NCBI RefSeq assembly: GCF_003955735.1
Contig: NZ_CP034464.1
Span: 3,100,001 to 3,164,000 of the forward strand
Source of the DNA: Undibacterium parvum
Lineage (GTDB): Bacteria > Pseudomonadota > Gammaproteobacteria > Burkholderiales > Burkholderiaceae_D
DNA length: 64,000 nt
Direction: 5' to 3'
The translations under genes and the position numbers were made by a program. The notes below the pieces were generated by a model. The model searched no databases, had not been told where the DNA came from, and saw only the letters and a list, made by a program, of their open reading frames with translations. This document shows positions 24,919 through 34,905 of this stretch, piece after piece. Position 1 is the first letter of the stretch; each line of letters begins with the position of its first letter.

Positions 24919-27186
24919 ATGCGCCGGAAAACCGTATTATCTCACCCGCAGCCCTTGTTTTCTACATTTCCGGCAAATGCCGTGGATGCTAGGCGTCCGG
25001 CTTGGCGCTTAGCCGTCTTGCCTGCCATGTTGGCGGCACTGTACTGGCCACTCTTGGCGCAAGCTCAGGTGCAAAGTGTTGCAATCGCCGGTAAGCCTAA
25101 GACCGACGACAAAAACGCCACGACCTTTATTCAGGCCGAACAAATTTCCGGACGTCCGGACAGGTTTGTTAATTTCGATGAAAAAGTGGAGGTGGTGAAG
25201 GGCAATACCACCATCATTGCCAATCACGCCACCTACCGTAATCTGGAAGATGAAGTCGATGCCCGCGGCGATGTGCGGGTTACGCGCAATGGTGATTGCT
25301 ATAACGGCGACACCATGAAGATGCGGCTCGATACCAATGCCGGTTCGGTGCTCAATCCTACCTATAAATTGCTGCGCAATAATGGACAGGGCGGCGGCGA
25401 TCGCATCGATTTTCAGGATGAAGAGCGCTCCACGATTTTCCATGGCACTTACAGTACCTGCGAAGGTTTGAATCCGGATTGGTATCTGAAGGCTGATACC
25501 TTAAATCTAGATACAGGTCTCGATACCGGTATCGCTGGTACCTCGATGGTCTATTTCAAACGGGTACCTATTCTGGCAGTGCCTTCTTTTATGGCGATGA
25601 GTTTTCCATTGTCAGATGCGCGTCACTCCGGGGTCTTGCCACCGAGTTTGGGGAGTACCTCGAATGGCGGTATGGAAGTGGGCCTGCCGTATTATTTCAA
25701 CATCGCGCCGAATCGCGATTTGACGGTGTTTCCTAAGTACATACAAAAACGCGGTTTGCAAGTGGGCTTGGATGGCCGGTATTTAGGCGTGGGCTATGCC
25801 GGTGAATCAAATTTTGAGTTTTTGCCTAGCGACAAAGAAACCGGCACCAATCGCTATGCCCTGAACTCTATACATACCCAGACTTTGATGCCTAAGCTGA
25901 CGATGGCTTGGAATGTTAACTATGCTTCGGATGATGCCTATCCGGCCGATTTCGCTTCCAGCATTAATAAAACTGCGGTGCGCGTGCTGCCGCGTGATCT
26001 GACTTTCATGTACGCCGAAACTTTTTGGAATGTGAACCTTCTGACTTCTAAGTACCAGGTTTTGCAAGAGTTAGCGGCACCGATCACGCCACCCTATGAT
26101 CGCTTGCCACAACTGACGCTACATGGCGGGCAATTTGATGTGAAAGGTTTTGATTGGGCGGTTGATACGATATTCACCAGCTTTGGTCATCCGACTATGG
26201 TGCAAGGCGAGCGACTGGTGCTTAATCCGCAAGTGTCGCTGCCTTTTATACAGTCAGGATTTTTTGTTATACCTAAGCTATCCTTGCATGCGGCTAGTTA
26301 TAGCTTGTCGAATCCAGGGCCAGGCTTGGGCGATCACTTTCAAATAGCGGTGCCTACGGTGTCGGTCGATAGCGGATTGATTTTTGAGCGTCAGGCCAAC
26401 TGGTTCGGCTCGCTGATGACGCAAACTCTGGAGCCTAGGCTGTTTTATGTGAATACCCCGTATCGCGATCAAAGCCTGTTCCCGAACTTTGACAGCGGCC
26501 CGGCAGATTTTAATTTCGCTCAGATGTTCACCGAAAACCGCTTCACGGGGCAAGACAGAATTGGCGATGCCAATCAGATCACTACTGCCTTGGTCTCGCG
26601 TTTTATTGAGAGTGATGGGGAAGAGCGTTTTAAGATGGCGATAGGGCAAAGACTCTATTTCAATCAACAAAAAGTGACACTAGGCGCTGGTGAGAACCAG
26701 AGTCGCTCGGATTTGTTATTGTCGGCAAGCGGTAAATTTTCGAAAACCTTGAGCGCTGATATCAATTTGCAGATCAGTCAAACCGATCAAGAGTCAGTAC
26801 GTTCTAACTTTGGGGTGCGCTGGAACCCTGGCCCGAAAAAAGTCATCAATGCCGAGTACCGGTTTCAGCGCGACAAAGTGACACCGGATAATCAGGTTAA
26901 GCAGATTGATATCTCTATGCAATGGCCGGTGGCGGATCGCTGGTATATGGTGGGGCGGAGTAATTTTTCTTTGCAAACAAATAAATTGATCGAAGGTTTG
27001 GCCGGCTTTGAGTACAAACAGGATTGTTGGTCATTTCGGGTCTTGGCACAAAGATTCGTGACCGCCACCTCCACCAGTACCACCGGGATTTCGATACAGT
27101 TAGAACTGAACGGTTTGGCCAAGTTGGGGTCGAATACGATGGACGCCCTGAGAAAGGGCATATCGGGTTATCAACCGATTAATTAG
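24919..27186 (+). CDS. lptD: LPS-assembly outer-membrane protein LptD
   Basis: A beta-barrel translocon that inserts lipopolysaccharide into the outer leaflet with LptE. It is 755 residues. The signal region is long (charged N-terminus, hydrophobic stretch about 32-47, likely cleavage near LAQA). The OstA/LptA-like jellyroll follows (about 65-190), then the LptD barrel to the C-terminus. Cys residues are seen at NGDCYNGD and STCEGLN in the N-domain and one at KQDCWSF in the late barrel, enough for inter-domain disulfides. The first gene of an lptD-surA-pdxA-rsmA row, 90 bp before surA; SurA is the chaperone needed for its assembly. Confidence 0.95.
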   Translation: MRRKTVLSHPQPLFSTFPANAVDARRPAWRLAVLPAMLAALYWPLLAQAQVQSVAIAGKPKTDDKNATTFIQAEQISGRPDRFVNFDEKVEVVKGNTTIIANHATYRNLEDEVDARGDVRVTRNGDCYNGDTMKMRLDTNAGSVLNPTYKLLRNNGQGGGDRIDFQDEERSTIFHGTYSTCEGLNPDWYLKADTLNLDTGLDTGIAGTSMVYFKRVPILAVPSFMAMSFPLSDARHSGVLPPSLGSTSNGGMEVGLPYYFNIAPNRDLTVFPKYIQKRGLQVGLDGRYLGVGYAGESNFEFLPSDKETGTNRYALNSIHTQTLMPKLTMAWNVNYASDDAYPADFASSINKTAVRVLPRDLTFMYAETFWNVNLLTSKYQVLQELAAPITPPYDRLPQLTLHGGQFDVKGFDWAVDTIFTSFGHPTMVQGERLVLNPQVSLPFIQSGFFVIPKLSLHAASYSLSNPGPGLGDHFQIAVPTVSVDSGLIFERQANWFGSLMTQTLEPRLFYVNTPYRDQSLFPNFDSGPADFNFAQMFTENRFTGQDRIGDANQITTALVSRFIESDGEERFKMAIGQRLYFNQQKVTLGAGENQSRSDLLLSASGKFSKTLSADINLQISQTDQESVRSNFGVRWNPGPKKVINAEYRFQRDKVTPDNQVKQIDISMQWPVADRWYMVGRSNFSLQTNKLIEGLAGFEYKQDCWSFRVLAQRFVTATSTSTTGISIQLELNGLAKLGSNTMDALRKGISGYQPIN

Positions 27187-27276
27187 CGTGTATATTGCAG
27201 CTTTCACCAGACTCTGGTGATGGGAGGGGTGGCGCTTCAAGCACTCCTTCGTTTTTAACATGAAATTTGGATCACT

Positions 27277-28677
27277 ATGCGACACATCTTGCCCATGAAT
27301 CAAAGAATTATTTATTTGGCGGTCTCTGTATCTTTGCTGGCATCGAATTCGGCTTGGGCTCAGTTTAAAACGAACGCCACCGAAGCGCCTTTGTTTAAGC
27401 CCTTAGTGACGGCGACGCCAGCTACGAGTAAAAATGCCAAAGCGGAAGTGGTCAATAGCATCGTGGTGGTGGTGAATGATGAAGTGATTACGCGTCAAGA
27501 GCTCAATGAGCGTCTACGCTCGGTAGAGAAACGTCTGGCCGCTCAAGGTACGGCTTTGCCAAATCGTATCGACTTACAGAAACAATTGCTGGAGCGCATG
27601 ATCGTCGATCGTACTCAGTTGCAATTGGCCAAAGAAAACGGAATTCGGGTCGACGATGTGATGCTGGATCGCTCTATGCAGCGCCTGGCAGAACAAAACA
27701 AGATGTCTATCCAGGAATTTAGAAATCAGGTCGAGCGTGAGGGCACACCCTTTGCTCGTTTCCGTGAGGAAATTCGTGAAGATATCCTGATGCAGCGCAT
27801 ACGTGAGCGTGAAGTCGATAGCAAAATCCAAATTTCTGAATTAGAAGTCGATAACTTCCTCGCGGCCGAAGAAAAAACCGTAGGTGGTCAACAAGAGTTA
27901 AATCTAGCGCAAATTTTAGTCCGACTCCCTGAAAATGCTTCGCCCGAAGTGATCGCACAAAAACGCGCGCGCGCTGAAGAAGTTTTGAAAAAAATTCAAG
28001 CTGGTGAAGATTTTGCAAAACTCGCAGCGACGTATTCCGATGGACCTGAGGCCTTAAAAGGGGGCGATGTAGGCTGGCGCGAACAAGATCGCTTGCCGCA
28101 ATTGTTTATCGATGCCATCAATAAAACCAAGGTCGGCGGCGTTTCTGAAATTGTGCGTAGCGCAAATGGATTTCATCTGGTTAAACTACTCGGAAAACGT
28201 GCGGCTGGCGCTGCTACAGCGGTGGACGCTCCTCAGCAATCTCATGTCCGCCATATTTTGATTAAAGTGACCCAGGTGGTCAGTTCGGCCGAGGCCAAGC
28301 GTAAATTGGTAGAGCTTAAGCAACGCCTGGATAATAAGGCTGCCAATTTTGAAGACTTGGCGAAAACTTTTTCCAATGATTTGTCGGCGTCTAAAGGCGG
28401 TGATGTAGGTTGGGTCTTCCCTGGCGATACCGCGCCGGAGTTCGAGCAAGCCATGAATAAGCTGGCGCTTAACGAGATCAGTGAGCCGGTCGAGTCACCT
28501 TACGGCGTACATTTGATACAAGTACTAGAGCGCAAGACCGACGACGTGTCCAAGGATAGAAAACGACTGGCGGCGCGTCAGGCGGTGCGCGAACGCAAAG
28601 CCGACGAAGCTCTGCAAGACTGGTTGCGCCAATTGCGCGACCGCGCCTATGTTGAATTTCGTCTGGACGATAAATAA
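27277..28677 (+). CDS. surA: Periplasmic chaperone / peptidyl-prolyl isomerase SurA
   Basis: Escorts unfolded outer-membrane proteins, including LptD, to the BAM complex. It is 466 residues with a signal peptide ending near AWAQ. The SurA N-domain starts at [18 protein letters not shown]. Two parvulin domains follow, the first around [13 protein letters not shown] and the second at [14 protein letters not shown], each closing with KGGDVGW. An alternative Met lies six residues in (27295). Its stop overlaps the pdxA ATG by one base (TAATG). Confidence 0.95.
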   Translation: MRHILPMNQRIIYLAVSVSLLASNSAWAQFKTNATEAPLFKPLVTATPATSKNAKAEVVNSIVVVVNDEVITRQELNERLRSVEKRLAAQGTALPNRIDLQKQLLERMIVDRTQLQLAKENGIRVDDVMLDRSMQRLAEQNKMSIQEFRNQVEREGTPFARFREEIREDILMQRIREREVDSKIQISELEVDNFLAAEEKTVGGQQELNLAQILVRLPENASPEVIAQKRARAEEVLKKIQAGEDFAKLAATYSDGPEALKGGDVGWREQDRLPQLFIDAINKTKVGGVSEIVRSANGFHLVKLLGKRAAGAATAVDAPQQSHVRHILIKVTQVVSSAEAKRKLVELKQRLDNKAANFEDLAKTFSNDLSASKGGDVGWVFPGDTAPEFEQAMNKLALNEISEPVESPYGVHLIQVLERKTDDVSKDRKRLAARQAVRERKADEALQDWLRQLRDRAYVEFRLDDK

Positions 28678-29711
28678 TGTCACAACAGCGCCCGGTGATC
28701 GCTATCACGGTAGGGGAACCTGCCGGTATAGGACCAGAGATATCGCTGCGCGCGGCTTGGCAATTGCGGCATGAGCTGAGACCGGTACTGTTGGGCGATG
28801 CGGCCTATTTAGCCATGCTAGCTCATGAAATCGATCCCTCAATACGTTTGATGGGGGTCTCGCAACAGGCGCTACACTACAACGGCTTGCCTGGCTGCGG
28901 CAAGGATCAAATCACCGTGCTCGATTGCCCGCTCGACGCCCATGTTATCGCCGGGCAGCTCGATCCACGCAATGGCCGTGCGGTATTGCAGACGCTCGAC
29001 GTCGCCATCGAAAGTGTGCAGCAAAAATGGTGTCAGGCTATCGTCACCGCGCCGCTGCAAAAAAGCACCATCAATGATGCTGGCATCGCGTTCACTGGGC
29101 ATACCGAATATTTCGCTGAGAAAACCGGCACCGGGCAAGTCGTCATGATGCTGGCCTGTGAGGCATCTGCTAGTGTGCCGCAGCCTCTGAGAGTGGCTTT
29201 GGCGACTACGCATCTACCCTTGAAACAAGTTGCTGCAGCAATCGAGTTTGAGCAATTACTCAATACTCTGAAAATCATCAACTATGATTTGCAGACTAAA
29301 TTTGGCATTGCTCAGCCGCGTATTTTGGTAGCCGGCTTGAATCCGCATGCCGGTGAAAATGGCTATCTGGGACGCGAAGAAATTGATGTCATCAGTCCAG
29401 TGATCGCGGCAGCGCAAGGCTTGGGCTTGAACGTGCTAGGCCCTTATCCTGCCGACACGCTGTTCCAACAAAAATATCTGCAAGATGCCGACTGTGTGCT
29501 GGCGATGTACCACGATCAAGGTCTACCGGTTTTGAAGTACGCCAGTTTTGGACTCGGTGTCAATATCACTTTGGGTTTGCCATTGATACGTACTTCGGTC
29601 GATCATGGTACCGCGCTTGATCTGAGTAAGCGCGGGGTCGGTCATGCTGATGCCGGTAGCATGCTCGTGGCGCTCAGAATGGCTGCACAGATGGTGCATC
29701 GGCAAGTCTAG
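28677..29711 (+). CDS. pdxA: 4-hydroxythreonine-4-phosphate dehydrogenase PdxA
   Basis: NAD-dependent step of the DXP-dependent pyridoxal-phosphate pathway, 344 residues. The N-terminus [13 protein letters not shown] and the metal/substrate motif TGHTEYFAE are conserved. Also present are [27 protein letters not shown] and [12 protein letters not shown], which carry the His residues that bind Zn. It starts inside the surA stop codon (TAATG) and is followed 40 bp later by rsmA, the classical surA-pdxA-rsmA order. Confidence 0.97.
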   Translation: MSQQRPVIAITVGEPAGIGPEISLRAAWQLRHELRPVLLGDAAYLAMLAHEIDPSIRLMGVSQQALHYNGLPGCGKDQITVLDCPLDAHVIAGQLDPRNGRAVLQTLDVAIESVQQKWCQAIVTAPLQKSTINDAGIAFTGHTEYFAEKTGTGQVVMMLACEASASVPQPLRVALATTHLPLKQVAAAIEFEQLLNTLKIINYDLQTKFGIAQPRILVAGLNPHAGENGYLGREEIDVISPVIAAAQGLGLNVLGPYPADTLFQQKYLQDADCVLAMYHDQGLPVLKYASFGLGVNITLGLPLIRTSVDHGTALDLSKRGVGHADAGSMLVALRMAAQMVHRQV

Positions 29712-29751
29712 ATTTAGGCTAGTCCTATAAAAAACAACAAGAAAATTATCC

Positions 29752-30525
29752 ATGAAACACATCGCACGTAAGCGCTTCGGTCAGAATTTTTTAACTGATC
29801 AATTGGTACTCAATAACATCATCGCGGCCATCAATCCTCAGCCAGATCAAAGCATGGTCGAGATAGGCCCAGGTTTGGCAGCCATGACACGCTTACTGCT
29901 AGCTGGTCTGACGACTTTACATGTGGTGGAACTTGATAGGGACTTAGTCGCGCGTCTGAAAAAGAGTTTTGATCCTGCCAAATTGATCGTGCATGAGGGC
30001 GATGCTCTGCAATTCGATTTTGCTGCCTTGCCCGTCGCGGCCGGGAAAAAACTGCGTATCGTCGGCAATCTTCCTTACAATATTTCCAGCCCCTTATTAT
30101 TTCATCTGGCCGAATTTACTGATTTGGTTGAGGATCAACACTTCATGCTGCAAAAAGAAGTGGTAGAGCGTATGGTGGCCGAGCCGGGTAGTAAAGCCTA
30201 CGGCCGCTTATCGGTGATGCTGCAATGGCGTTATCACATGGACCTTTTGTTTGTGGTACCGCCAACTGCATTCGACCCGCCACCCAGAGTGGAGTCTGCG
30301 ATCGTACGCATGATCCCTAAAGCCACCCGTCTAGCCTGCGATGTACGTAAATTGGAGCAAGTGGTGACCAAGGCCTTCTCGCAAAGACGTAAGGTAGTGC
30401 GCAATTGTGTCGCCGGTATGTTTACCGAAGAACAGTTGCTCTCGGTTGGGATTGACCCTCAGTTGCGTGCAGAAACTATCCCACTTGAACAGTACGTGGC
30501 GCTGGCAAATCTACTCGCTGATTAA
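29752..30525 (+). CDS. rsmA: 16S rRNA dimethyladenosine transferase RsmA (KsgA)
   Basis: Dimethylates the two adjacent adenines in helix 45 of 16S rRNA, a late 30S maturation step. It is 257 residues. [11 protein letters not shown] is the family N-terminus. SAM-binding motif I is [12 protein letters not shown], and the catalytic [10 protein letters not shown] (NxPY) sits near residue 105. The C-terminal RRKVVRNC region binds rRNA. Last member of the lptD-surA-pdxA-rsmA row; pgi follows after 28 bp. Confidence 0.97.
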   Translation: MKHIARKRFGQNFLTDQLVLNNIIAAINPQPDQSMVEIGPGLAAMTRLLLAGLTTLHVVELDRDLVARLKKSFDPAKLIVHEGDALQFDFAALPVAAGKKLRIVGNLPYNISSPLLFHLAEFTDLVEDQHFMLQKEVVERMVAEPGSKAYGRLSVMLQWRYHMDLLFVVPPTAFDPPPRVESAIVRMIPKATRLACDVRKLEQVVTKAFSQRRKVVRNCVAGMFTEEQLLSVGIDPQLRAETIPLEQYVALANLLAD

Positions 30526-30553
30526 GCTTACTGACTAAACTTTTATCGCTTTT

Positions 30554-32200
30554 ATGAATCTGACACTCACTCCAGAATGGCAAACTCTGCTGGCGCATAA
30601 AGCCAGACTTGAGCAGCAACATTTGCGCGATTTATTCGCGGCTGATACTCAGCGTTTTAGCCGTTTTTCACTAGAACTGGATAATTTGCTGGTCGATTAT
30701 TCCAAGCAAAGAATCGATGCGGCGGTCTTGGATGACTTGCTGGCTTTGGCGCGCAGTACCGATGTGGCTGGTTGGCGCGATAGAATGTTTGCCGGTGAGA
30801 AAATTAATGTCAGTGAACAACGGGCGGTACTGCATACCGCTTTGCGGCATACCGCGTTTACGCCATTTCCAAATGCCGAACATGATGTGATGCCGCAGGT
30901 GCGTGCGGTGCGCAAGCAGATGCGCGACATCGTCGAGCGGGTGCGCAGTGGTTTATGGCGTGGCTTTAAGGGTGACGCGATCCAAAACGTGGTCAACATT
31001 GGCATCGGAGGCTCTGATCTTGGGCCTAAACTGGTGACGCGCGCGCTCGCCGCGACCGAGCACCCTGGTATCGATTTTTACTATGTATCGAATCTTGATA
31101 GTGCGCACTTAGCACCCTTATTAGAAAAACTTGATCCACGCACCACCTTGTTTATCGTCGCCTCAAAGACCTTCACGACACAAGAAACTAGCATCAACGC
31201 ACATACTGCGCGCACCTGGCTGATGGCTGCTGCGATGGAAGAGTGGGCGGTTGCCAAACATTTTATTGCGGTCACTTCCAGTCCAGATAAGGCGCACGAG
31301 TTCGGCATTCCTGATCAAAATATTCTGCAAATCTGGGATTGGGTCGGCGGTCGTTATTCATTGTGGTCTGCGGTAGGTTTGTCGGTGGCACTGGCGATAG
31401 GCATGAGCCGTTTTGAGCGTCTGCTGGAAGGCGCTGAAACCATGGATAAGCATTTTTGCTCGGCGCCCTTAGAGAAAAACATGCCAGTGTTGTTGGCGCT
31501 GATCTCGGTCTGGAATACTAATTTTCTAGGCGCGGAAACCAGTGCAGTCTTGCCGTATAACGAATCGATGCGGCATTTCCCCGCCTTCTTGCAACAGCTA
31601 GAGATGGAGTCGAACGGCAAGACCGTCAATCGGGATGGTGAGCCCTTGAGTTGTCGTGCTAACCCTATCGTTTGGGGTGAGATCGGTGTGAACGGCCAAC
31701 ATGCGTTTTTTCAGTTGCTGCATCAAGGCGGTTGGCTGATACCTTGCGACTTTGTGGTGACCGCTTCCAGCGATTATCCTTTGCCCGGACATCAAGCCCC
31801 CTTGCTGGCAAATTGTCTGGCACAAAGTGGTGCTCTGGCTTTTGGAAAAACCGAACAGCAAGCGCGCACTGAGCTGAGTGCGGCCGGCTTGGACGAGGCG
31901 AGTATCGCCAAATTACTGCCGCATAAAGTATTTGCCGGCAATCAGCCTTCGACCACGATATTGATGCCTAGCCTGGATCCATTTCAGTTGGGCATGTTGC
32001 TGGCGCTGTACGAACATAAAGTCTTTGTGCAAGGCGTGATCTGGGGTTTGAATTCCTTCGATCAATGGGGCGTGGAGTTGGGCAAACAATTGGCGAATCG
32101 CCTATTGCCAGCGATTAATGGCGATCAAGCTTATGACGAGAATCTGGATGCCTCTACCGCTGGTTTGATCGCGTATTTCAGACGGCACGGGAATAGTTAG
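30554..32200 (+). CDS. pgi: Glucose-6-phosphate isomerase
   Basis: Interconverts glucose-6-phosphate and fructose-6-phosphate, 548 residues. Both family signatures are present: the NIGIGGSDLGPKL substrate loop, and GGRYSLWSAVGLSVALAIG. Later come SNGKTVNRDG and GVIWGLNSFDQWGVELGK, which contains the C-terminal signature with the catalytic Lys. It starts 28 bp after rsmA and may be read from the same transcript. The 3' side is bordered by a MITE-like repeat. Confidence 0.97.
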   Translation: MNLTLTPEWQTLLAHKARLEQQHLRDLFAADTQRFSRFSLELDNLLVDYSKQRIDAAVLDDLLALARSTDVAGWRDRMFAGEKINVSEQRAVLHTALRHTAFTPFPNAEHDVMPQVRAVRKQMRDIVERVRSGLWRGFKGDAIQNVVNIGIGGSDLGPKLVTRALAATEHPGIDFYYVSNLDSAHLAPLLEKLDPRTTLFIVASKTFTTQETSINAHTARTWLMAAAMEEWAVAKHFIAVTSSPDKAHEFGIPDQNILQIWDWVGGRYSLWSAVGLSVALAIGMSRFERLLEGAETMDKHFCSAPLEKNMPVLLALISVWNTNFLGAETSAVLPYNESMRHFPAFLQQLEMESNGKTVNRDGEPLSCRANPIVWGEIGVNGQHAFFQLLHQGGWLIPCDFVVTASSDYPLPGHQAPLLANCLAQSGALAFGKTEQQARTELSAAGLDEASIAKLLPHKVFAGNQPSTTILMPSLDPFQLGMLLALYEHKVFVQGVIWGLNSFDQWGVELGKQLANRLLPAINGDQAYDENLDASTAGLIAYFRRHGNS

Positions 32201-32275
32201 AGCGAGTATCGCAAAATCCCAGCTCATTTTTGAAATATCTTAAAATACGATTTATTTGTTTTTTTTACATTAATT

Positions 32276-32378
32276 TAGGGCTTGCGAAAAATTGTTCCAG
32301 CTAGGCGTGCCGCCGAAGACTTACGCTAGTACGGCAAGGCGAGTGCAACGACGCTGGGGCGATTTTGCGTAAGTCCTA
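32276..32378. mobile_element. MITE-like element, copy 1 (103 bp)
   Basis: TAGGGCTTGCGAAAAATTG at the left and CGATTTTGCGTAAGTCCTA at the right are imperfect inverted ends around internal arms (CCAGC..., ...GCTGG) and a core CTAGTACGGCAAGGCG. The element at 55353-55456 is a second copy with the same ends, core and length. No coding capacity. It ends 28 bp before the SDR gene, so it may carry or modify that gene's promoter. Confidence 0.65.
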
Positions 32379-32405
32379 TGATTATTAATTTTAGTGGAGT
32401 GTGCC

Positions 32406-33158
32406 ATGATCGTCTTAATTACAGGAGCAAGTTCAGGTTTCGGCGAGGAAATGGCGCGCAAGTTCGTGCAGCACGGACACATGGTGATCGCCAGCGCCAG
32501 ACGCGCAGAGCGTCTGAGCAGTCTGCAGCAGGAATTGGGCGCGAATTTGTTGCCAGTGACCATGGATGTCTGCGATAAGGCATCGATTAGCAAGGCGCTG
32601 GCCGGTTTGCCCGCCAACTGGAAGCAGATTGACGTCTTGATCAATAATGCCGGTTTGGCCTTGGGTACCGAGTTGGCGCATCAGGCCTCGCTGGACGAGT
32701 GGGAAACCATGATAGACACCAATGCCAAAGGTCTGGTGATGGTGACGCGCGCGATTTTGCCTGAAATGGTGGCACGCAATAGCGGCATGATCATTAACAT
32801 AGGCTCGATCGCCGGGTCTACTGCTTATCCGGGCGGCAATGTGTATGGCGCGACCAAGGCATTCGTCGAGCAATTTACTAAAAATTTACGTGCCGACATG
32901 GCTGGCACCGGGGTCCGCACCACCAATATCGCGCCTGGCTTGTGTGGTGGCACCGAGTTTTCCAATGTGCGTTTTCGTGGCAACGATGCGGCCGCAGCTA
33001 AAGTCTACGAAGGTACCGTTCCCCTGACTGCCGTCGATATTGCCGAGACCGCCTATTGGATCGCGACTTTACCGCCGCATGTGAATATTAATTACATAGA
33101 GATGATGCCAACCTGTCAGGGTTTCGGACCGCTGAATGTACGCCGGAATGTTCCCTGA
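32406..33158 (+). CDS. Short-chain dehydrogenase/reductase, YdfG-like
   Basis: A 250-residue classical SDR. The cofactor motif TGASSGFG is at residues 6-13. It is followed by ASARRAERL with a basic pair after strand 2, favouring NADP. NNAGLA comes next, and the catalytic set is IINIGSIAG (Ser), VYGATKAFVEQF (Tyr-x3-Lys). The profile resembles E. coli YdfG, an NADP-dependent 3-hydroxy acid (serine/allo-threonine) dehydrogenase. The start at 32406 is set by TGGAGTG eight bases before. It has its own upstream region, next to a MITE-like repeat. Confidence 0.9.
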   Translation: MIVLITGASSGFGEEMARKFVQHGHMVIASARRAERLSSLQQELGANLLPVTMDVCDKASISKALAGLPANWKQIDVLINNAGLALGTELAHQASLDEWETMIDTNAKGLVMVTRAILPEMVARNSGMIINIGSIAGSTAYPGGNVYGATKAFVEQFTKNLRADMAGTGVRTTNIAPGLCGGTEFSNVRFRGNDAAAAKVYEGTVPLTAVDIAETAYWIATLPPHVNINYIEMMPTCQGFGPLNVRRNVP

Positions 33159-33171
33159 TTATTGTTAATAC

Positions 33172-33245
33172 TGGAGTAGAGTATATTTTAACTGCGCAGT
33201 ATCTATGCTGGCCTTAGCTCGAAAATCGATGATACTCCCCCTTAA
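33172..33245. repeat. Composite intergenic repeat before ybgC
   Basis: GGAGTAGAGTATATT at the left, CTGCGCAGTATCTATGC in the middle (like the outer arm of the REP element at 16574) and GATGATACTCCCCC at the right (the GATACTCCCC family). It fills most of the 96-bp gap between the SDR gene and ybgC, so the tol promoter region overlaps it. Confidence 0.4.
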
Positions 33246-33254
33246 TGTAGATAA

Positions 33255-33662
33255 ATGATGATGCCTGAAGAGTTTAACTGGATGCTGCGGGTGTATTACG
33301 AAGATACCGATGCCGGAGGCATCGTCTTCTATGCCAATTACCTGAAATTTTTTGAACGGGCCCGTACCGAATGGCTGCGCGCGGCCGGTGTCAATCAACA
33401 GCAGATGCTGGCGCAGCATCAGGCTATGTTTGTCGTCAAATCGACGGCAGTCGAGTATCATGCACCTGCCAGACTCGACGATGAAATCAGGATCGCGGTG
33501 ATCGTTGAGCGTTTAGGACGTGCCTCGGTGCAGTTCATTCAAGAGGCTTGGTGCGGCGATCGTTTGCTGTGCAGCGGCAAGATCAAGGTTGGCTGTGTCG
33601 ATGCGCTGAGCTTGCGCCCTAGCGCCATACCTGAACCAGTTTTGGCAATGATTTCCCTATAA
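33255..33662 (+). CDS. ybgC: Tol-Pal-associated acyl-CoA thioesterase YbgC
   Basis: A 135-residue hot-dog-fold thioesterase. The 4-hydroxybenzoyl-CoA thioesterase signature YYEDTDAGGIVFYANYLKFFE carries the catalytic Asp/Tyr loop near residue 15, and ARTEWLRAAG follows. YbgC hydrolyses short acyl-CoA or acyl-ACP and heads the tol-pal operon in many Proteobacteria. Three consecutive in-frame Met codons (33255, 33258, 33261) make the start slightly uncertain, and no strong Shine-Dalgarno is seen. It lies 70 bp before tolQ. Confidence 0.93.
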   Translation: MMMPEEFNWMLRVYYEDTDAGGIVFYANYLKFFERARTEWLRAAGVNQQQMLAQHQAMFVVKSTAVEYHAPARLDDEIRIAVIVERLGRASVQFIQEAWCGDRLLCSGKIKVGCVDALSLRPSAIPEPVLAMISL

Positions 33663-33732
33663 TACAGGGCAAATTTTTTGCCGTATTTTTGATTTATTTA
33701 TTCGTTATTTCAGTAAAAAAGAAAATCCCGCC

Positions 33733-34428
33733 ATGACCGTTACTCAAGATCTTTCCTTTATTACCCTCATCACCAATGCTTCCTTGCTGGTGCAGTTAGT
33801 GATGCTCTTGCTGTTAGGGGTTTCTCTCACCAGTTGGACCTATATTTTCAGCAAAATGTTTGCGGTGAAAAAAGCACGCGCCCAAACGGAAGAGTTTGAA
33901 CGCAATTTTTGGTCGGGCGGTAGTTTGGTCGAGTTATATCAGGTGGTGTCCTCCAATCATAGAAATAATCAGGCTAAGACTGGTGCGCTAGAGCGTATTT
34001 TTGAGGCTGGCATGAACGAATACCACAAGGTCAAGGCGATCACCAAAACCACAATGGATCCCGGTGCCATGTTAGATGGCGCACGCCGTGCCATGCGCGC
34101 TGCTTACCAGCGTGAAATGGATACCCTCGAGACCCATTTGTCTTTCCTTGCCTCGGTAGGTTCTGTCTCGCCATATGTCGGTTTGTTTGGTACTGTGTGG
34201 GGCATCATGAATGCGTTTCGCGGTTTAGCGAATGTTCAGCAAGCGACCTTGGCAGCGGTCGCTCCTGGGATCGCCGAAGCTTTAATCGCTACTGCGATCG
34301 GCCTGTTTGCGGCGATCCCGGCGGTATTGGCGTATAACCGTTACACCCATGAAATTGATAGATTGGCGATTCATTTTGAAACTTTTATTGAAGAGTTTTC
34401 AAATATTTTACAAAGACAATCACGTTAA
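33733..34428 (+). CDS. tolQ: Tol-Pal system motor protein TolQ
   Basis: A proton-channel subunit of the Tol-Pal inner-membrane motor, homologous to ExbB and MotA. It is 231 residues with three membrane segments (about 16-38, 136-160, 172-195). The large cytoplasmic loop contains GARRAMRAAYQREMDTLETHLSFLASVGS. The late helices read YVGLFGTVWGIMNAF and APGIAEALIATAIGLFAAIPAVLAYN, whose Thr and Gly residues line the proton path. tolR follows after 33 bp. Confidence 0.97.
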   Translation: MTVTQDLSFITLITNASLLVQLVMLLLLGVSLTSWTYIFSKMFAVKKARAQTEEFERNFWSGGSLVELYQVVSSNHRNNQAKTGALERIFEAGMNEYHKVKAITKTTMDPGAMLDGARRAMRAAYQREMDTLETHLSFLASVGSVSPYVGLFGTVWGIMNAFRGLANVQQATLAAVAPGIAEALIATAIGLFAAIPAVLAYNRYTHEIDRLAIHFETFIEEFSNILQRQSR

Positions 34429-34461
34429 CAGTCGACGCAAAATGAAAGTGAATGAGATTGC

Positions 34462-34905
34462 ATGAGTACTCTGCGTGGCGAACGTAAACGTAAATTCAAA
34501 GCCGAGATCAATGTGGTGCCCTACATCGACGTGATGTTGGTACTGCTGGTAATTTTTATGGTGGCGGCACCGATGACCAACCCTAGCGTAATCAATTTAC
34601 CGACCGCAGGACAGTCTACCCAACCTCCTTCCGATTACATAGAAATCTCGCTTAGCCCTGATGCTTCCGCCACCATTAGCCTCAACACCCGCGGTAGTAG
34701 TAATGGTAACGGCAAGCAAGAGTCCAAAGAGACAGCTGCCAATCGCAAACAATTGATGCAAAAATTACGCGAATATCATGAAGCTAAGCCGGAGTTGTCG
34801 GTGCTGGTATCTGCCGATAATGAAATAAAATATGATGAAGTGATACAAGTTATTTCTGAAGCCAAAAAGTTGGGCATCAATAGGGTAGGGTTGGCGACCA
34901 AGTGA
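34462..34905 (+). CDS. tolR: Tol-Pal system motor protein TolR
   Basis: A 147-residue ExbD/TolR-type protein. A single transmembrane helix begins at VVPYIDVMLVLLVIFMVAAP (about 19-38) with the proton-carrying Asp in PYIDVML. The rest is periplasmic and ends in the usual ISEAKKLGINRVGLATK fold. The central stretch (about 72-90, SNGNGKQESKE) is a hydrophilic insert. Its last codon and stop overlap the GTG start of the tamA gene by four bases (GTGA), so the motor gene is translationally coupled to an outer-membrane translocation gene, instead of tolA. Confidence 0.97.
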   Translation: MSTLRGERKRKFKAEINVVPYIDVMLVLLVIFMVAAPMTNPSVINLPTAGQSTQPPSDYIEISLSPDASATISLNTRGSSNGNGKQESKETAANRKQLMQKLREYHEAKPELSVLVSADNEIKYDEVIQVISEAKKLGINRVGLATK

